From: Grifola frondosa
Lineage: Eukaryota; Basidiomycota; Agaricomycetes; Polyporales; Grifolaceae
Direction: 5' to 3'
NCBI GenBank assembly: GCA_001683735.1
Contig: LUGG01000006.1
Coordinates: forward strand, 620,001-684,000
Length of the DNA stretch: 64,000 bases
Positions 34,401 to 44,864 of this stretch are shown here, piece after piece. Position numbers and translations under genes: made by a program. Numbering within the stretch: position 1 is the stretch's first letter; the number at the start of each line of letters is the position of its first letter. The notes beneath the pieces are model-generated. The model did no database searches. It was not told where the DNA came from and saw only the letters and a program-made list of their open reading frames with translations.

Positions 34401-35028
34401 AGAAAGAATCACGGTGCGCAAACGCATGGGTTGTTCTCCTTACTTCGCAGCGACAGGAACACATCCTATCATTCCTCTCGACATCTCTGAAGCGACGTAC
34501 CTACAACCACCTCCCGATTCCATCATGACGACCACGACCTCATCGCCAGACGCGCGATCGCACTTCAGAAGAGACACGAACAGGTAGCGCGACTCAATTC
34601 CAAAGTCTTCGAAGCACGCGTTGCAGCAGCAGTTCGATTCGAGCGCGAACACAAGACCACAATACGCGATTTCGACTTCAAACATGGCGATCTAGTACTC
34701 ATGCGACACACGCAGATCGAGAAGTCACTTAATCGCAAGATGCGACCGCGGTATCTTGGACCGCTAGTTGTCTTAGCAAGAAATCGCGGAGGAGCCTACA
34801 TCCTTGCAGAGCTCGATGGCACAGTATTCGACAGACCCATCGCAGCATTCAGAGTCATTCCATTCTTCGCGCGAAAATCGATCGCAGTCCCACAGGCACT
34901 ACTAGATATCGATGAAGAGCGTCTGCGAGAAATGCGCGAAGTCACATCGCAAGGAGATGACGGAAGAAATACGTGACGATATGGAGCACGTTGAAGCAGA
35001 GGATGAAGAAGATCTTCCTCAAGAATGA
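28484..35028 (+). pseudogene. Copy B gag-pol polyprotein, frameshifted
   Basis: Same order as in A: Pro/Ser-rich gag (28530-28980), gag body (29200-29760), CCHC knuckle (about 29878-29920), protease with IIDPGSQI (about 30958-30985), RT with IPYIDD (about 32505-32525), RNase H (about 33000-33400), integrase (HHCC near 33830-33960, VTDNGTAF near 34194, NGIVERSH near 34290) and acidic tail ending TGA 35026-35028. The frame is broken at many points, for example near 28975, 29190, 29690, 31805 and 34120. The indels are mostly not shared with A or C, so they arose after the copies separated or in assembly. Confidence 0.9.
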
Positions 35029-35279
35029 AATTGCGATTCGCATACTTTTCACTCACCTATCAGACATTTTGCATATGCTTATTATTTTTCTGTACTTATA
35101 GTGTTTCATGTAAGTCGCGATAGTCACTGCGACAGTCACGCAAAGCCTCACAGGGGTTTTACGGCAATGAAGATAACTGAGCCTTTCCCCTTGTACCATA
35201 TTTCTTGTTGAGTTCACTCATTCACTTGCGATGATTATAATCGCGTCGCGACTGCGATTCTTACTCAGCACTGAGACAA

Positions 35280-35315
35280 TGACTGGGGACAGTCAGAATT
35301 TCAGTGAGGAGGAGA
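35280..35315 (+). promoter_or_regulatory. Copy B internal stem-loop plus polypurine tract
   Basis: TGACTG-GGGA-CAGTCA (35280-35295), then GAATTTCAGTGAGGAGGAGA ending at 35315. It lies between the pol stop (35028) and the 3' end of the accessory gene (35653). Confidence 0.8.
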
Positions 35316-35652
35316 AGGTCTTAAGATGACGCAATATGAGCGAGTTTACATGGCATAATTTTCGCAATTTTTCTTCAGCTGATTTTCAAGCAGATATTCG
35401 TCTAAGGATTCATTTTCATTTTAAATATAACCTACAGATATATAAAGACAAGGATATCGCGATTACAGACCAAAGAAAACAAGACGCCATACATTGTACA
35501 AGATATGTGATGATGGACGAGAGGATTCCGCAAGCGAACGATAGGCATAAGAACAGCCGAAGAAGATGCGACACATACAGCGAAGTGTAGAAAAAGAGAG
35601 ACATGGTCCAGATATCCGTGCGACACAAAGTCGCGAACGCCTCGAAGAAATT

Positions 35653-37562
35653 CTACAGCTTGCAGCCACTGACAGACGCACCACGCGAGCCATCTATAAC
35701 AAAATCAGTAAAAGGATCAACCAGACGTAGAAGACTTACCATAGCGAAATACGTCGACCCACCCAGCCGGAACCCCGCCAGCAGCCTCCACCAACGAATC
35801 CATCTCGGACTGAATCCCTTCCAATTCGCTCTCCTTCATCGCGAGGTCGGTTTGCAGCAGGAGGCGTCTATGCACCAACGCCGCGTATCGGGTCCTCGCA
35901 GTAGAATCCACGAGATTAGGAGGCGGCGCGAGGTTATCTGTAAGGGACCGCGAAGAGGAGGTGGACAGAGGAACGGGCGAAATACGTGAAGGACCGACTT
36001 GGGAAGCACTGGGCAGCGACAAGGATCCTTCAAGTGGAGAAGGAAGGAATAATGGAGTGTTAGAAGAAGGAGGAGTAAACAGGGAAGGAAGGCCGGAATC
36101 AAGGGGAGACGTGATGACTGAGGACGCGGTATCCAAAAGCGAATCGCTGACAGATTGCGCGGTGGCCCTTGCTTTTCCCTTATCTTTCTTCTTATCCTTT
36201 TTCGCCTTCTTAGCCGCGGACCGCGTAGAAACTTGCGAAGAAACGGGGGAGTCGTCCGCACGTTGCGGCAAGTTCTTGACCTCGCGCGAAGGACGCGGAG
36301 TATCCTTGATCGTCTGAGACGTCGTCTCTATAAGGACGAATGGAAGAGGGGGGAGTTTCCTTACCGCCGAGGCATCCAAGCCCGACGCAGGCCGCATAGG
36401 AGGGATCTTGATGGTTGGAATAGGAAGCGCAGCCTGATCCTTCTTATCTTGTTTAGCCGCCTTGGTCCTTGATCGCGTTTGCCTCACTTGCTCAGCTGAA
36501 GAAGACTTTCGGTTAGGCGAAAGGTGTGGAAAATTGAAAGACTCACTAAACCGCGCATCGCGACTTTGACTGCTCCAGACACACCCGAATTTTCCGTTCT
36601 TGCAGCGGAAGCAAACTCGTTCTTCAGGTTTAATCGCGCAGATTAGAGCACGATTATCGTTCCAGCACCGGTCGCACTATTCGCGAAATCAATAGCGATT
36701 CCATAGCGATTTAAAACGAGAGGACAAACCGCGCCTTCCACATAATCTAATTCCACCGCGGCATCCAGACGAAGGCCCATCGTTCCAAGGCATTTGTTAG
36801 GCATCAAATGCCCGTAGCGATCCTCAGAAACGAGCATGGTCCAGCCTTGGGTAATGAATTTCAGACGATCACCGGCAATGCGGTCATTCGAAAGTACGGC
36901 CTTGACAACCTCGGGAGGATCTGTAGTGCCAATCAAAGTTACTCGCCCATCAGTACGACGCTTCTTCGCGACAGGCTCCTTCGGTGAAGGACTCTTATCC
37001 TTTTCAGCACTGTCTCCTCCTTCCGCGGCTATACTATCCGTAATTGGCTCTGGACTCTTCGCTATCGTCTCCTCCCGCATCTCCACATCAATGTCCTTCA
37101 AGGTTAACGACTGCATTCGAGCGCTGTTACCGCTATTCTCTAGTGGCGGATCCAGCATACCCATCCTGCGCACGAATTCTTCCTCCACTGCTTCCTCTTC
37201 TATGAGGTGTGGAACCAACTCGCGACCCCAGACGAGCCAACCGCGATCAGCGATGTTCCGCGCCAACGCTTGAACTTGACCAACGTTATATTCCGTCCAT
37301 TCCAGATACTTGTTATCTCCGTGGAGGCGAAGCACCTCCTACCAAAGAATGAAATCAGACAACAAGAAGGAAGAATAACAGGGATACTCACCACGCATTC
37401 CAAGAAACGACGGGCGGACGCTTCAAAGGCCTCTTTGTCGTCGAACGATGCAAAAAGGACGGGGATAGTCTCTTGCCCTATCTTTAACATCCTCTCGGCA
37501 AAGCGATCACGATTCTCTCCAGAAAGCTTGATAAAGAATTCAGCGTTGGACTGCGTTTGCAT
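35653..37562 (-). CDS. Antisense accessory gene of copy B, putative zinc-cluster protein (568 aa)
   Basis: Five exons on the minus strand: 37562-37392, 37338-36730, 36676-36547, 36495-35740, 35693-35653. Introns are 46-53 nt with GT-AG ends, and the joined frame is open for 569 codons. Exon 3 is exactly 130 nt, as in A and C, and encodes Cys 261, 264, 273, 282, 285 and 292 in the same C-X2-C-X8-C-X8-C-X2-C-X6-C spacing followed by VW. Overall the sequence is far from A and C: outside the cluster mainly the layout is shared (N-terminal segment, a WLVWGRE region like WLSWG, KKRR patch, Pro/Ser-rich linker, a coiled-coil-like C-terminus and AGGVPAGW). A CTATAAG box lies about 70 bp upstream of the ATG. 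Function unknown; a DNA-binding regulator is inferred from the cluster. Confidence 0.8.
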
Positions 37563-37628
37563 TGTGGAAGGGCGAAGAAAGGATAGGCGCAGAGATAGCG
37601 AAGAGCAGGGTAATCGCACGCAGAAAGA

Positions 37629-37635
37629 CTTATAG
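37629..37635 (-). promoter_or_regulatory. Possible TATA box of the copy B accessory gene
   Basis: CTATAAG on the minus strand, 67 bp upstream of ATG 37562. A similar CTATAAG lies upstream of the copy C gene. No counterpart was clear in copy A. Confidence 0.35.
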
Positions 37636-37751
37636 CCCGCAGAAGAACAAGGCACTGGCTGTCGCCCAACCTTAAAGTCGCATTCCCAAATTTAGTACGA
37701 GAAGAAGCGCGAAGGCCAGCAGGATCACACGTGTCGAAGGAAGACTCCGAA

Positions 37752-37787
37752 GGACCGAGGACGGTCCGAATTTCAGTGAGGAGGAGA
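37752..37787 (+). promoter_or_regulatory. Copy B terminal stem-loop plus polypurine tract
   Basis: GGACCG-AGGA-CGGTCC (37752-37767), then GAATTTCAGTGAGGAGGAGA ending at 37787, immediately before the 3' LTR. Confidence 0.85.
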
Positions 37788-38905
37788 TGATACGCACGCG
37801 ATACGCACCCCAATATCTTTGCGACTTTATTGCTTATTTTTGCGCAGTACAGCAATGATGCAAAAATGGGACATGTTCGCAATATTGACGCATCATACGA
37901 CGCGAAGAAGCTATTCGCAGTCCAGAAATAGTGCGGTTCTTGTCTTCGCGACACACACGTGCTGCGATCGGACCGCTTAACTTCGCATCTTAACAATAAT
38001 GTGTCGTTGGGAGTTCCCGGACCCTCGCGAACACTTTGGACATGCGTCGCAGCCACGCATCATAGAAGTGTCATCGTATCGCAGCCACTATTGTTATTAG
38101 GCGCGTACCGGTCCGCATCTGAAACATGATGCATCATACCTCCTTTAGACGCCCCGAGAAGCCCGCGCGTCTACCCACATATACAGTCGCATCCTTCCCG
38201 TACCAGGTGCGGTGCATATCTAAACATGGCAAGTTTCGTATTCAGCCACCGTATTTCCTGTGTTACTGTTTCCCTGGACTGTCGTGATTTACTTGTACCG
38301 CGTTTCATTATTGACATTGTGGCTGATCCTTTCCCTACTAGTTTACGATATTTCACAGGATATGTTCGCCGCGATATAGTTGCGACAGCCTTACCGCATA
38401 CATCGCAATCATTTTGCATTTCAGATACGTAGAATAGTTCATAAAAACTCATGTATAGTACGATACGAATCAGACACGAGTTTCCCCCACAAAGTACAGA
38501 GTTCAAAATCGCCGGCTCTACTTGCGATCGCGACCACTCTTCACTAAAGCTCTCCTCTCACTGCGAAACTGCGACCGCGATACTTGCGACTATACGGATA
38601 AACCATCATACACGCTGCGACTTCGAACCTACGATCGAGGAGACCTCTTTAGTTGCGATACGTGCGGAGCGCGCGAAGAGCCGATATTGCTAAGCATTTA
38701 CTTTTATCTTCTTCTGCGTTTTCCCTACCTCAGAGAAGTGCGATTCACGTGCGACTCGCGAGCATAGCTAGTTACACAACTCGGTGCAAGGGACCTCTGC
38801 GAGAAATCGAGAGCCCATTCGCGCTATATCTCGTTGCTACTGACTTTACGATCTATAGGATACATATTTGTTATTTTATAGGTTGGAGTCGGCAAGAGAG
38901 TATCA
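37788..38905 (+). repeat. Copy B 3' LTR
   Basis: About 1118 bp, nearly the same as 27294-28406, with only small one- or two-base differences noticed (for example an A insertion near 37866 and an extra G near 38891). Followed by GCGT. Confidence 0.95.
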
Positions 38906-38909
38906 GCGT

Positions 38910-38996
38910 GCTAAGTTCAAACTGTACATTTAATAAATTTAATAGTTTTGTCACGCAAAATCACACACGACCTTTACAAAATTAACAGTTCTTGTC
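38910..38996. other. AT-rich flank between copy B and the DIRS-like element
   Basis: A short AT-rich stretch with TTTAATAAATTTAATAG. No gene or repeat was recognised. Confidence 0.4.
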
Positions 38997-39100
38997 AATC
39001 CAGCCTCATCTGCTGCATGCTCGTTGAAGGTGCATGGTACTTGGGAGAAGGTTGGGCTTGTCCCAGCGGAGCTGGGAGCGGACGCGGGGCAGGTCGAGCC
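38997..39100. repeat. 104-bp direct repeat, copy 1 (DIRS-like terminus)
   Basis: It matches 39457-39560 with four differences only, all C/T or G/A changes at CpG positions. It lies downstream of the tyrosine recombinase, where DIRS-group elements carry their unusual split or inverted repeats. Confidence 0.8.
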
Positions 39101-39456
39101 ACCCGGGTGGGCGGGCTCGTCCGTGCCGCGCGGTTTGTTGTCCAAGTATTGCACACTTCATCAGGCGGAGCGGTCAGCCTTGCGGTGGGCACAAAATAGC
39201 GGTTTCACTCGAATGTAGTATACTACAGGCAATTATATACATTTTGTGCCCCCCCTTGCACGGCTACAGGGTGGGTGGGTGGGTCAAAAGAACGCGATGG
39301 TACGTAGGAAACAAGGGAATGCTATGTGGGTGTACGGGTAGGACGGAGGATGGTCGTGGTACGGGAAAGGATGCGCCAGGAAATTTTCAACTGCACGCGC
39401 TTACCGCTCCACTGGATGCTGGGGCCGGCCTCGCGGGCTCGGCAGGCCCCTACACT
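39101..39456. other. Spacer between the DIRS-like direct repeats
   Basis: 356 bp without a gene. It contains a short GGGT run (about 39270-39284) and GC-rich DNA. Together with copy 1 it is probably the terminal/internal repeat region of the DIRS-like element. Confidence 0.35.
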
Positions 39457-39560
39457 AATCCAGCCTCGTCTGCTGCGTGCTCGTTGAAGGTGCATGGTAC
39501 TTGGGAGAAGGTTGGGCTTGTCCCAGCGGAGCTGGGAGTGGACGTGGGGCAGGTCGAGCC
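39457..39560. repeat. 104-bp direct repeat, copy 2 (DIRS-like terminus)
   Basis: Second copy of 38997-39100, offset 460 bp, with CpG retained at the four sites where copy 1 has TpG/CpA or the reverse. Confidence 0.8.
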
Positions 39561-39634
39561 GCCTACCCAGCTGAGACGCAGAGGCGATCCGCGGCGGCCT
39601 GCGCCGCTGTCCCCCCAACCCGAGACGAGGCGGG

Positions 39635-40964
39635 TCAGTACCCGTAGTGTTGCGCTAGCCCCCCGATGTGTCGGTTCGCTACCTGTTCGAAGGCCCGAAT
39701 GTAAGTTTCGTATGCCAGCGACTTCCACCGTCCGAGCAGGCGTACGATCTCGGGCTCTATTTTCTGAGAGAGTAGGAAGGACGCGCCGCCGATGCGGAAG
39801 GAGTGTCCGAAGGAGGTGCCCCAGTCCACGCCTCGAAAATGGAATTAATGTGTCTGAGTGTGGCGTCTCGTGTCATCGGGCGCACTTCGCCAGTGCGGTC
39901 ACACCACGAGAAAAGAGGTGCGTCGGCCGGTGCGGGAACCACTTGGGCCAAGTTTTGTAGGGCTGTCATTGCACAGAGTTCGCCTTGTGAGACAATGAAG
40001 AATCTGTTGCACCTCCCCTGGCTTCGCTGTCTTTGCTGATGGGAGGTCGAGGTGCGCGTACGCCTTGCCATCGAGGTCGTGCCCGAAGTACGCATCGCTG
40101 CATTTCAGATGTCAGTCGCCACGGAACATCTGTCGCGAGGTAACTGACACCTCGCCGAAACGCATGAGGCCCCAGAATGCACACGACGCCATCGCCCATA
40201 TGCAAGCCTCGAAAGGGTCATTGAGGTCTAAGGTGCGTTTCAAGCATGCCAGCATGTGGATTGTGACGGGGGCTGCAGCGGGCGTGTGCGCTTGTTGCCT
40301 TGTATCCGGGCCAGGCCCCGCAGGGAGTGGTTGATGCGGACTTGGTCCTCGTCGGAGAGCGGTGGTGGCCAGCCTTGTGCGAGGTGCCAGGCGCATACCG
40401 CTGAAAGGTACTTGCGTGCGCCGCTCACAGCAATGGGTTCGAGGGTGTGCCCAGGCTAAACACAGGCTCTGCAGGGTTAGGTTCGGCTACCGCCCATAGG
40501 GCAAAGGAGTGCAGGAGCTGGAAAGAGGCGGGAAGGTGCTCACGTTCGGGTATCGAGAAAATGTCGCAGAAGAGGTGGAACTTCCGCAGTCCAGAGCCAT
40601 ACCCGCTGACGGTGGACTCCCGCAATGAGGTGCGTGATGCGGCGTCAGCCAGGTATTGTATGAGCGGGTCACTGATGGTAGGCGAGGCCGGCGTGAGGAC
40701 CCCGCGCCACTGGAAGATGCGCTCGTCGGCGGGGCAATCGGGACAGAGTGACGATGGCCACAGCTGGAGCTTGCCTAGTGGCTCGACTATCCCGGGTCTG
40801 CCTGGGATGGTGGACGGAATGACCCGGAAGCCTTGTGCTGGCATTACAAGGAGATGAGTTTGCCATCGAGGTGCGGTGGCAGCGAAAACACGGTCTGTGT
40901 GGTTGCGGATGGAAACCAGCGAGGAAGGCTGTGACGTCGCCACGTGACAATGCGTCGGTGACAT
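39635..40964 (-). pseudogene. Tyrosine recombinase of the DIRS-like element, frameshifted
   Basis: N-terminal core-binding part in 40425-40964 (LADAASRTSLRESTVSGY-type segment), then an ACIWAMASCAFWGLMRFGE segment (about 40160-40220) with the first catalytic Arg in LMRFGE. The C-terminal part (39635-39829) has HSFR (the His-x-x-Arg box) and GRWKSLAYETYIR with the catalytic Tyr. At least three frame changes separate these parts. DIRS recombinases join the circular cDNA into the genome without target duplication. Confidence 0.85.
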
Positions 40965-42540
40965 TCAGGCAGCTGGGAACATGCTCCGCTGCGAGATGGA
41001 TGCAGTGGTCGGATAGCAGGAGGTAAATCTCCCGTAGCACGGCATTTGTGTTGCGGGAGCGAGAGCATCCTTTGTTGACCACTGTTACTACCCCCGCATT
41101 GTCGGAGTGGACGAGCAGCTTGGGGGAGGCTCGTGGGACCCCCGCAGCATGTCGTGATGCAGTAAAAGCCGGAGACCCAATTCGACGGCCACTGCTTCTG
41201 CCCAGCCGATGTCGAATGCTCTCTTCGGTCCAATCACGAAGCCTGGCATCCAGGACCAAGCAGCCCAGAAGGGGCCCACCACCACACCGATACCAAAGGA
41301 TGTGCTGGCGTCTCCCCACCAGCCAAGATCGAGAGGACGGGTTGAGCGAGAGGCAGCTCGTTGGGCAGATGGGAGAGAAGCATCTGTATCCAACCCAGAT
41401 CGGCTAAGAGGGCTGCAGTTGGATGCAAATGAGCCCGTGGGACTGAAAATGGCTGGCGAAGTGGGAGGCCGACTGCAGGAAAGGGCGGATCAACGGGAAG
41501 ATAGATGAGATATGAACCAGCTTGCCGTGCAGGTGCGCTGCATCGCACATGCCAAACTTCGCACCTGGACTCCGCCAGGCAGTGAGCAGTGAGCACACTC
41601 CTTCTAGCTTCTCCTGTGGGAGTGCTACTGATTGACATGCCAGGTTCCAGTTGAAACCGATGTAGTGCTGACATGTGGCGAGGGGCCGTGTTGTCGGAAT
41701 GCTCCAGGGTACACCAAGCTGCGCCGTTAGGGCAATGAACCGGTCCTCTGTCCAGTCTTGGTCGGGTAGGCAGATGACGAAGAAGTCGTCCACCCATTTG
41801 CACATGGGCCCATAACCCGATGCCTTGTAAATCGCTACCAACATGTCCGCAATGGCCCCAAACACTCCTGCACTGGATGAGAGACCAAAGCAAACGGCGC
41901 GGTCGATGTAAACCTTTCCCCGCCAGTATACGCACAACACGTGCTGCTGGCCTGGTTGGACAGGCGTAATGCGATAGGCAGAGGAGATGTCGAAGACAGC
42001 TGCCCGGCAGCCTGGCGGTAGTGACAGAATGAGGCGAGATGCCTCGTCGAATGTACCCCAAGCTGTGGGAAAATCGTCAGAGTTGATTCCAGCATTTACG
42101 GATTGCACAAGAGGATCGTTTCGAGGGTATGACATATCCTGTACCAAGCGTAACTTGTCTGACCCGGGCTTCGGCACCAGGCCAAGTGGTGATGTGCGAA
42201 AAAACCTATAACTGCTTCTAACTCGTCGGGCTCGAATGCCTGGGAATAGCACCCCGCTTCTTGTTCCACCACAATGTAAGCGTCGATGAAGGTGGGATCC
42301 TGACAGACACCGTGTGAGCATGCGAGAAGAAAGCGGCAACGTAGGTGAGACTATAAGACAAATACGGACCAGTTCCGAGGACGAGTGATTTTGGAAAGTA
42401 AACGAATGAGGGAGGGAGGTGCCAGCACCCACGTCAAAACCATATCGAAGTCCGTGAACGATGTGTGACCATTGATCAAGGATGTTCAAGTCACAGAGAA
42501 GTGACTCGATTTTGTCCGCGTTGAGCGGAGTTGTGACGAA
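40965..42540 (-). pseudogene. Reverse transcriptase and RNase H of the DIRS-like element, frameshifted
   Basis: In one long minus frame (within 41404-42900) the RT motifs are visible: SPLGLVPKPGSDKLRLVQD, AAVFDISSAYR, and KWVDDFFVI (about 41780-41805; VDDF is the polymerase active site in DIRS RTs). RNase H continues in a second frame (LGWWGDASTSFGIGVV, about 41290-41340) and a third (VHSDNAGVVTVVNKG, about 41070-41115, then AEHVPSCLNVTDALSRG). Frame changes make it non-functional as written. Confidence 0.85.
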
Positions 42541-43140
42541 ACGAGGGTCAGTCCTGTCGGCGACAGGAACCGGCACCGTGTCCTGGCTCACTGCAAATGC
42601 TGCAGCCATGGAAATTTTGGCAGTTGTCACCGTATTTGCAGGAGGAAGCAAGGGCAAAGGAGAAACAGAAGGTGCAACCGTCAGCGGCGAGGAGGGCATG
42701 TTTACTCCGGGCTCGGGTGGAAAAGGCTGCGACTGGATGCCCCGTGATGGTGGTGTCAGCGCGGCACTCGTCGGGTAGGTGGTTTCCTCGTCCACAGCGA
42801 AAGCACCGACCCTCCGAGGAGGGCATGCAGGGCTTCTTTCGGGGCGAGAACGACACGGGCTCAGCAACAGCATGACACTTGGGTGAGGGGATAACGGCAT
42901 GTGCTAGCTGTGCAAGCTGTAAGGCTTTGGTTGATATCACAGTCCAAGCTTGAGAGTCGAGGCCGGAAAGATCATGGTCGGGGTGGGCAGCTGATGCCTC
43001 CCGCTGCTGAATGTCGTACTCCAGCACTGTGTGCCAGTCGGAGACATGCGCCAACTCGGTGACCACGGCATGGTGGGAGGCAAGGGCATCTGCTCGAGCG
43101 GCATCGTGATGAGCCCGCATTAACTGCTCGTGCACTCGTG
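42541..43140 (-). pseudogene. Gag-like zinc-knuckle protein of the DIRS-like element, 5' truncated
   Basis: Open minus-strand frame up to the chromovirus LTR at 43141. It contains a CCHC knuckle (CFRCGRGNHLPDEC, about 42775-42816), a C-rich CKYGDNCQNFH segment resembling CCCH, and a second knuckle CSICSEPGHGAGSC (about 42555-42600). It overlaps the RT frame, as is common in DIRS elements. The N-terminus is lost at the LTR junction. Confidence 0.7.
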
Positions 43141-43542
43141 TGTAACGAATCACCAAAACCACGACGGAGTACGCTTACTCCCGGTGTTGAGATTCGTACG
43201 ATTGGTTTCGGTTGAGCGAAGCTGGCAACGAAAGCAGATGTTCAATGAAGTTAATATCAAAATACAACTAATATACAAAAAGCTTACCTGGCAACGAAAG
43301 CAGATGTTCAACGAAGTTGAACGAGCTGACATTCCAGGTAGCAAAAACCAGTCTTAAATAACAAAGTCCGTTTGCGTACGTATGGCCACTATCCCACCAT
43401 ATTGCCTTACTCATCCGCTCACCAATCAGTGTCATCAATATGACACTCGTTCCTTCAACCGTCACCTGATCTTGCAGGTGATCAACGCGACGCATCCCAG
43501 CGCCTACTGGGCGTCTATGTCCAAATCGGGAAATTTGTTACA
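43141..43542 (-). repeat. Chromovirus (element D) 3' LTR
   Basis: 402 bp with TGTAAC at one end and GTTACA at the other, next to a GAAGAGGGGG purine tract on the internal side (minus strand). It contains two 31-bp direct repeats (43222-43252 and 43288-43318, one CpG-type difference). No second LTR was found at the right end of the element. Confidence 0.75.
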
Positions 43543-43551
43543 TTACCCCCT

Positions 43552-44860
43552 CTTCAGGCGAGTTTCTCCGGACGAGCTTCGTGACCAATGATTTTACCTC
43601 GTGTCCAAATCCTGGTGGTTTATCGACGACAGTATAGTTGATCAACGGTTGAAAATGCATGTCGTTCATCGATAATTGACTGATTTGTCGTGGAGCGGAA
43701 GGATGTGTGCGATGGAAATCGGCGACGAGATTGGCGGCATTGTCAAGATTGGAGCAAGGTTCCCAAGAATTCTCGGATTCGGGGTACCCTACCCATTTCA
43801 CGAGGTATTGAAGACGGTTGCGGAACATCCGCGAATCGAGAACCTTTTCAACTTCGTACTCAGGTTCTCCTTCGATGATGACTGCAGGCAGTTTCGTCGG
43901 CTTCCTGCCTGGAATTTGATCTGTTTTGTGGGTGGACAATAACGATACATGAAACATGGGGTGGATGCGCCAGGTTCGGGGAAGTTTAAGCTTGAAGTTG
44001 AGCGGCGAGACTTGTTCGAGAATTTCGAATGGTCCGTGACGTTTTGCGCTTAGCTTTTTGCTTGGCTGTTCTGTATGAATGTTATGAGCGTCCAACCAGA
44101 CTAGATCGCCGACCTTGAACTGGGGAATGTCCTGTACGTGTCGATCGTAGTAACGTTTCATATGATCTGCTGCGAGTTGGAGTGCTGCCTGTGATTCCTT
44201 TCGAGCACTTCACGTTCGCGCATCAAGGTGTCTAAGTCTGGGTGTCGTACCGCTGTAATGAGATCTGGCATTGCCCGTGGATGACGTCCCAAGTCTGCAT
44301 AAAATGGAGAAACTTTGGTAGACTCGTGAGCCTGATTGTTGTATGCGAATTCCGCTTCAATGAGTTTGTCGTGCCAGTCATCTTGGCGGAAGTTACAGTA
44401 GATGCATAAGTATTGTTCGAGTTCCTGGTTTATCCGTTCTGTTTGGCCGTCAGTCTGTGGGTGATAAGCGGTGGACATGGCGGAGGTTATTTCAAGAATT
44501 TTGCATAACTCTTGAAAAACTCTGGACGCGAACTGAGTTCCGCGATCCGAGATGATTTTCTTTGGTAGTCCGTGTTGTGACCAGATTTCTCGATAGTATA
44601 CCTCGGCGACTTCTTGAGCATCGATCGTACCATGAACGGGGAAGAATCGCGCTCGCTTCGTCATTCGATCGGCAACGACCATAATGGCATCGTGTTCAGA
44701 GCTTTCAGTAGGCCCGTGATCAAGTCAACTGTCGTAATGTCCCAAGGTTGGTCTGGAATTTCGTTGGGCTGAAGAGGGCCGTACGGTTGTCGAGGGAAAG
44801 TTTTGTTACGTTGGCAAGCGTCACAGCTGTCGACGTAGTTCCGGACATACACTGAGAGCC
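43552..44860 (-). pseudogene. Chromovirus D integrase core and chromodomain, frameshifted
   Basis: Minus strand: CDACQRNK (second half of the HHCC zinc finger, about 44800-44825), catalytic core with TVDLITGL (first Asp, about 44720), IISDRGTQF (second Asp, about 44540-44565) and TDGQTERINQELEQYL (Glu, about 44420-44450), then KRYYDRHV and GDLVWLDAHNI (GPF/GPY region with KRHGPFEIL), and a chromodomain YEVEKVLDSR with LVKWVGYPESENSWEP (about 43720-43850). Chromodomains target integration to marked heterochromatin. Frame changes occur near 44680 and 44160. Confidence 0.9.
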
Positions 44861-44864
44861 CCGG
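44861..44864. repeat. Target-site duplication of copy C, left (CCGG)
   Basis: CCGG directly before TGATAC; the same four bases follow GTATCA at 56709-56712. Confidence 0.85.

Larger units (their letters stand above)
27294..38905 (+). mobile_element. Ty3/gypsy-type LTR retrotransposon, copy B (gag-pol on plus strand)
   Basis: An 11.6-kb complete element, inverted relative to A and C, with LTRs 27294-28406 and 37788-38905, target duplication GCGT (27290-27293 and 38906-38909), gag-pol on the plus strand and the accessory gene on the minus strand (35653-37562). gag-pol and the R/U5 side of the LTR closely match A and C. The outer U3 and the accessory gene are strongly diverged, so the copy is a mosaic. 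Confidence 0.95.
38997..43140 (-). mobile_element. DIRS-like tyrosine-recombinase retrotransposon, decayed and truncated
   Basis: Minus-strand order: gag-like zinc-knuckle ORF, RT-RNase H, tyrosine recombinase, then direct repeats. This combination of RT with a tyrosine recombinase and no DDE integrase defines the DIRS order. Its 5' (right) side stops at 43140, where the chromovirus LTR begins, inside the gag-like reading frame, so the chromovirus inserted into it or replaced its 5' end. Confidence 0.85.

Noticed and set aside
38997..39560. 104-bp repeats as LTRs of a small element
   Set aside because: They lack TG...CA ends and target duplications, and sit beside a tyrosine recombinase, fitting DIRS-type repeats better.
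43222..43318. 31-bp repeats as split direct repeats of the DIRS-like element
   Set aside because: They lie inside a TGTAAC...GTTACA segment next to the chromovirus polypurine tract, so they belong to its LTR.
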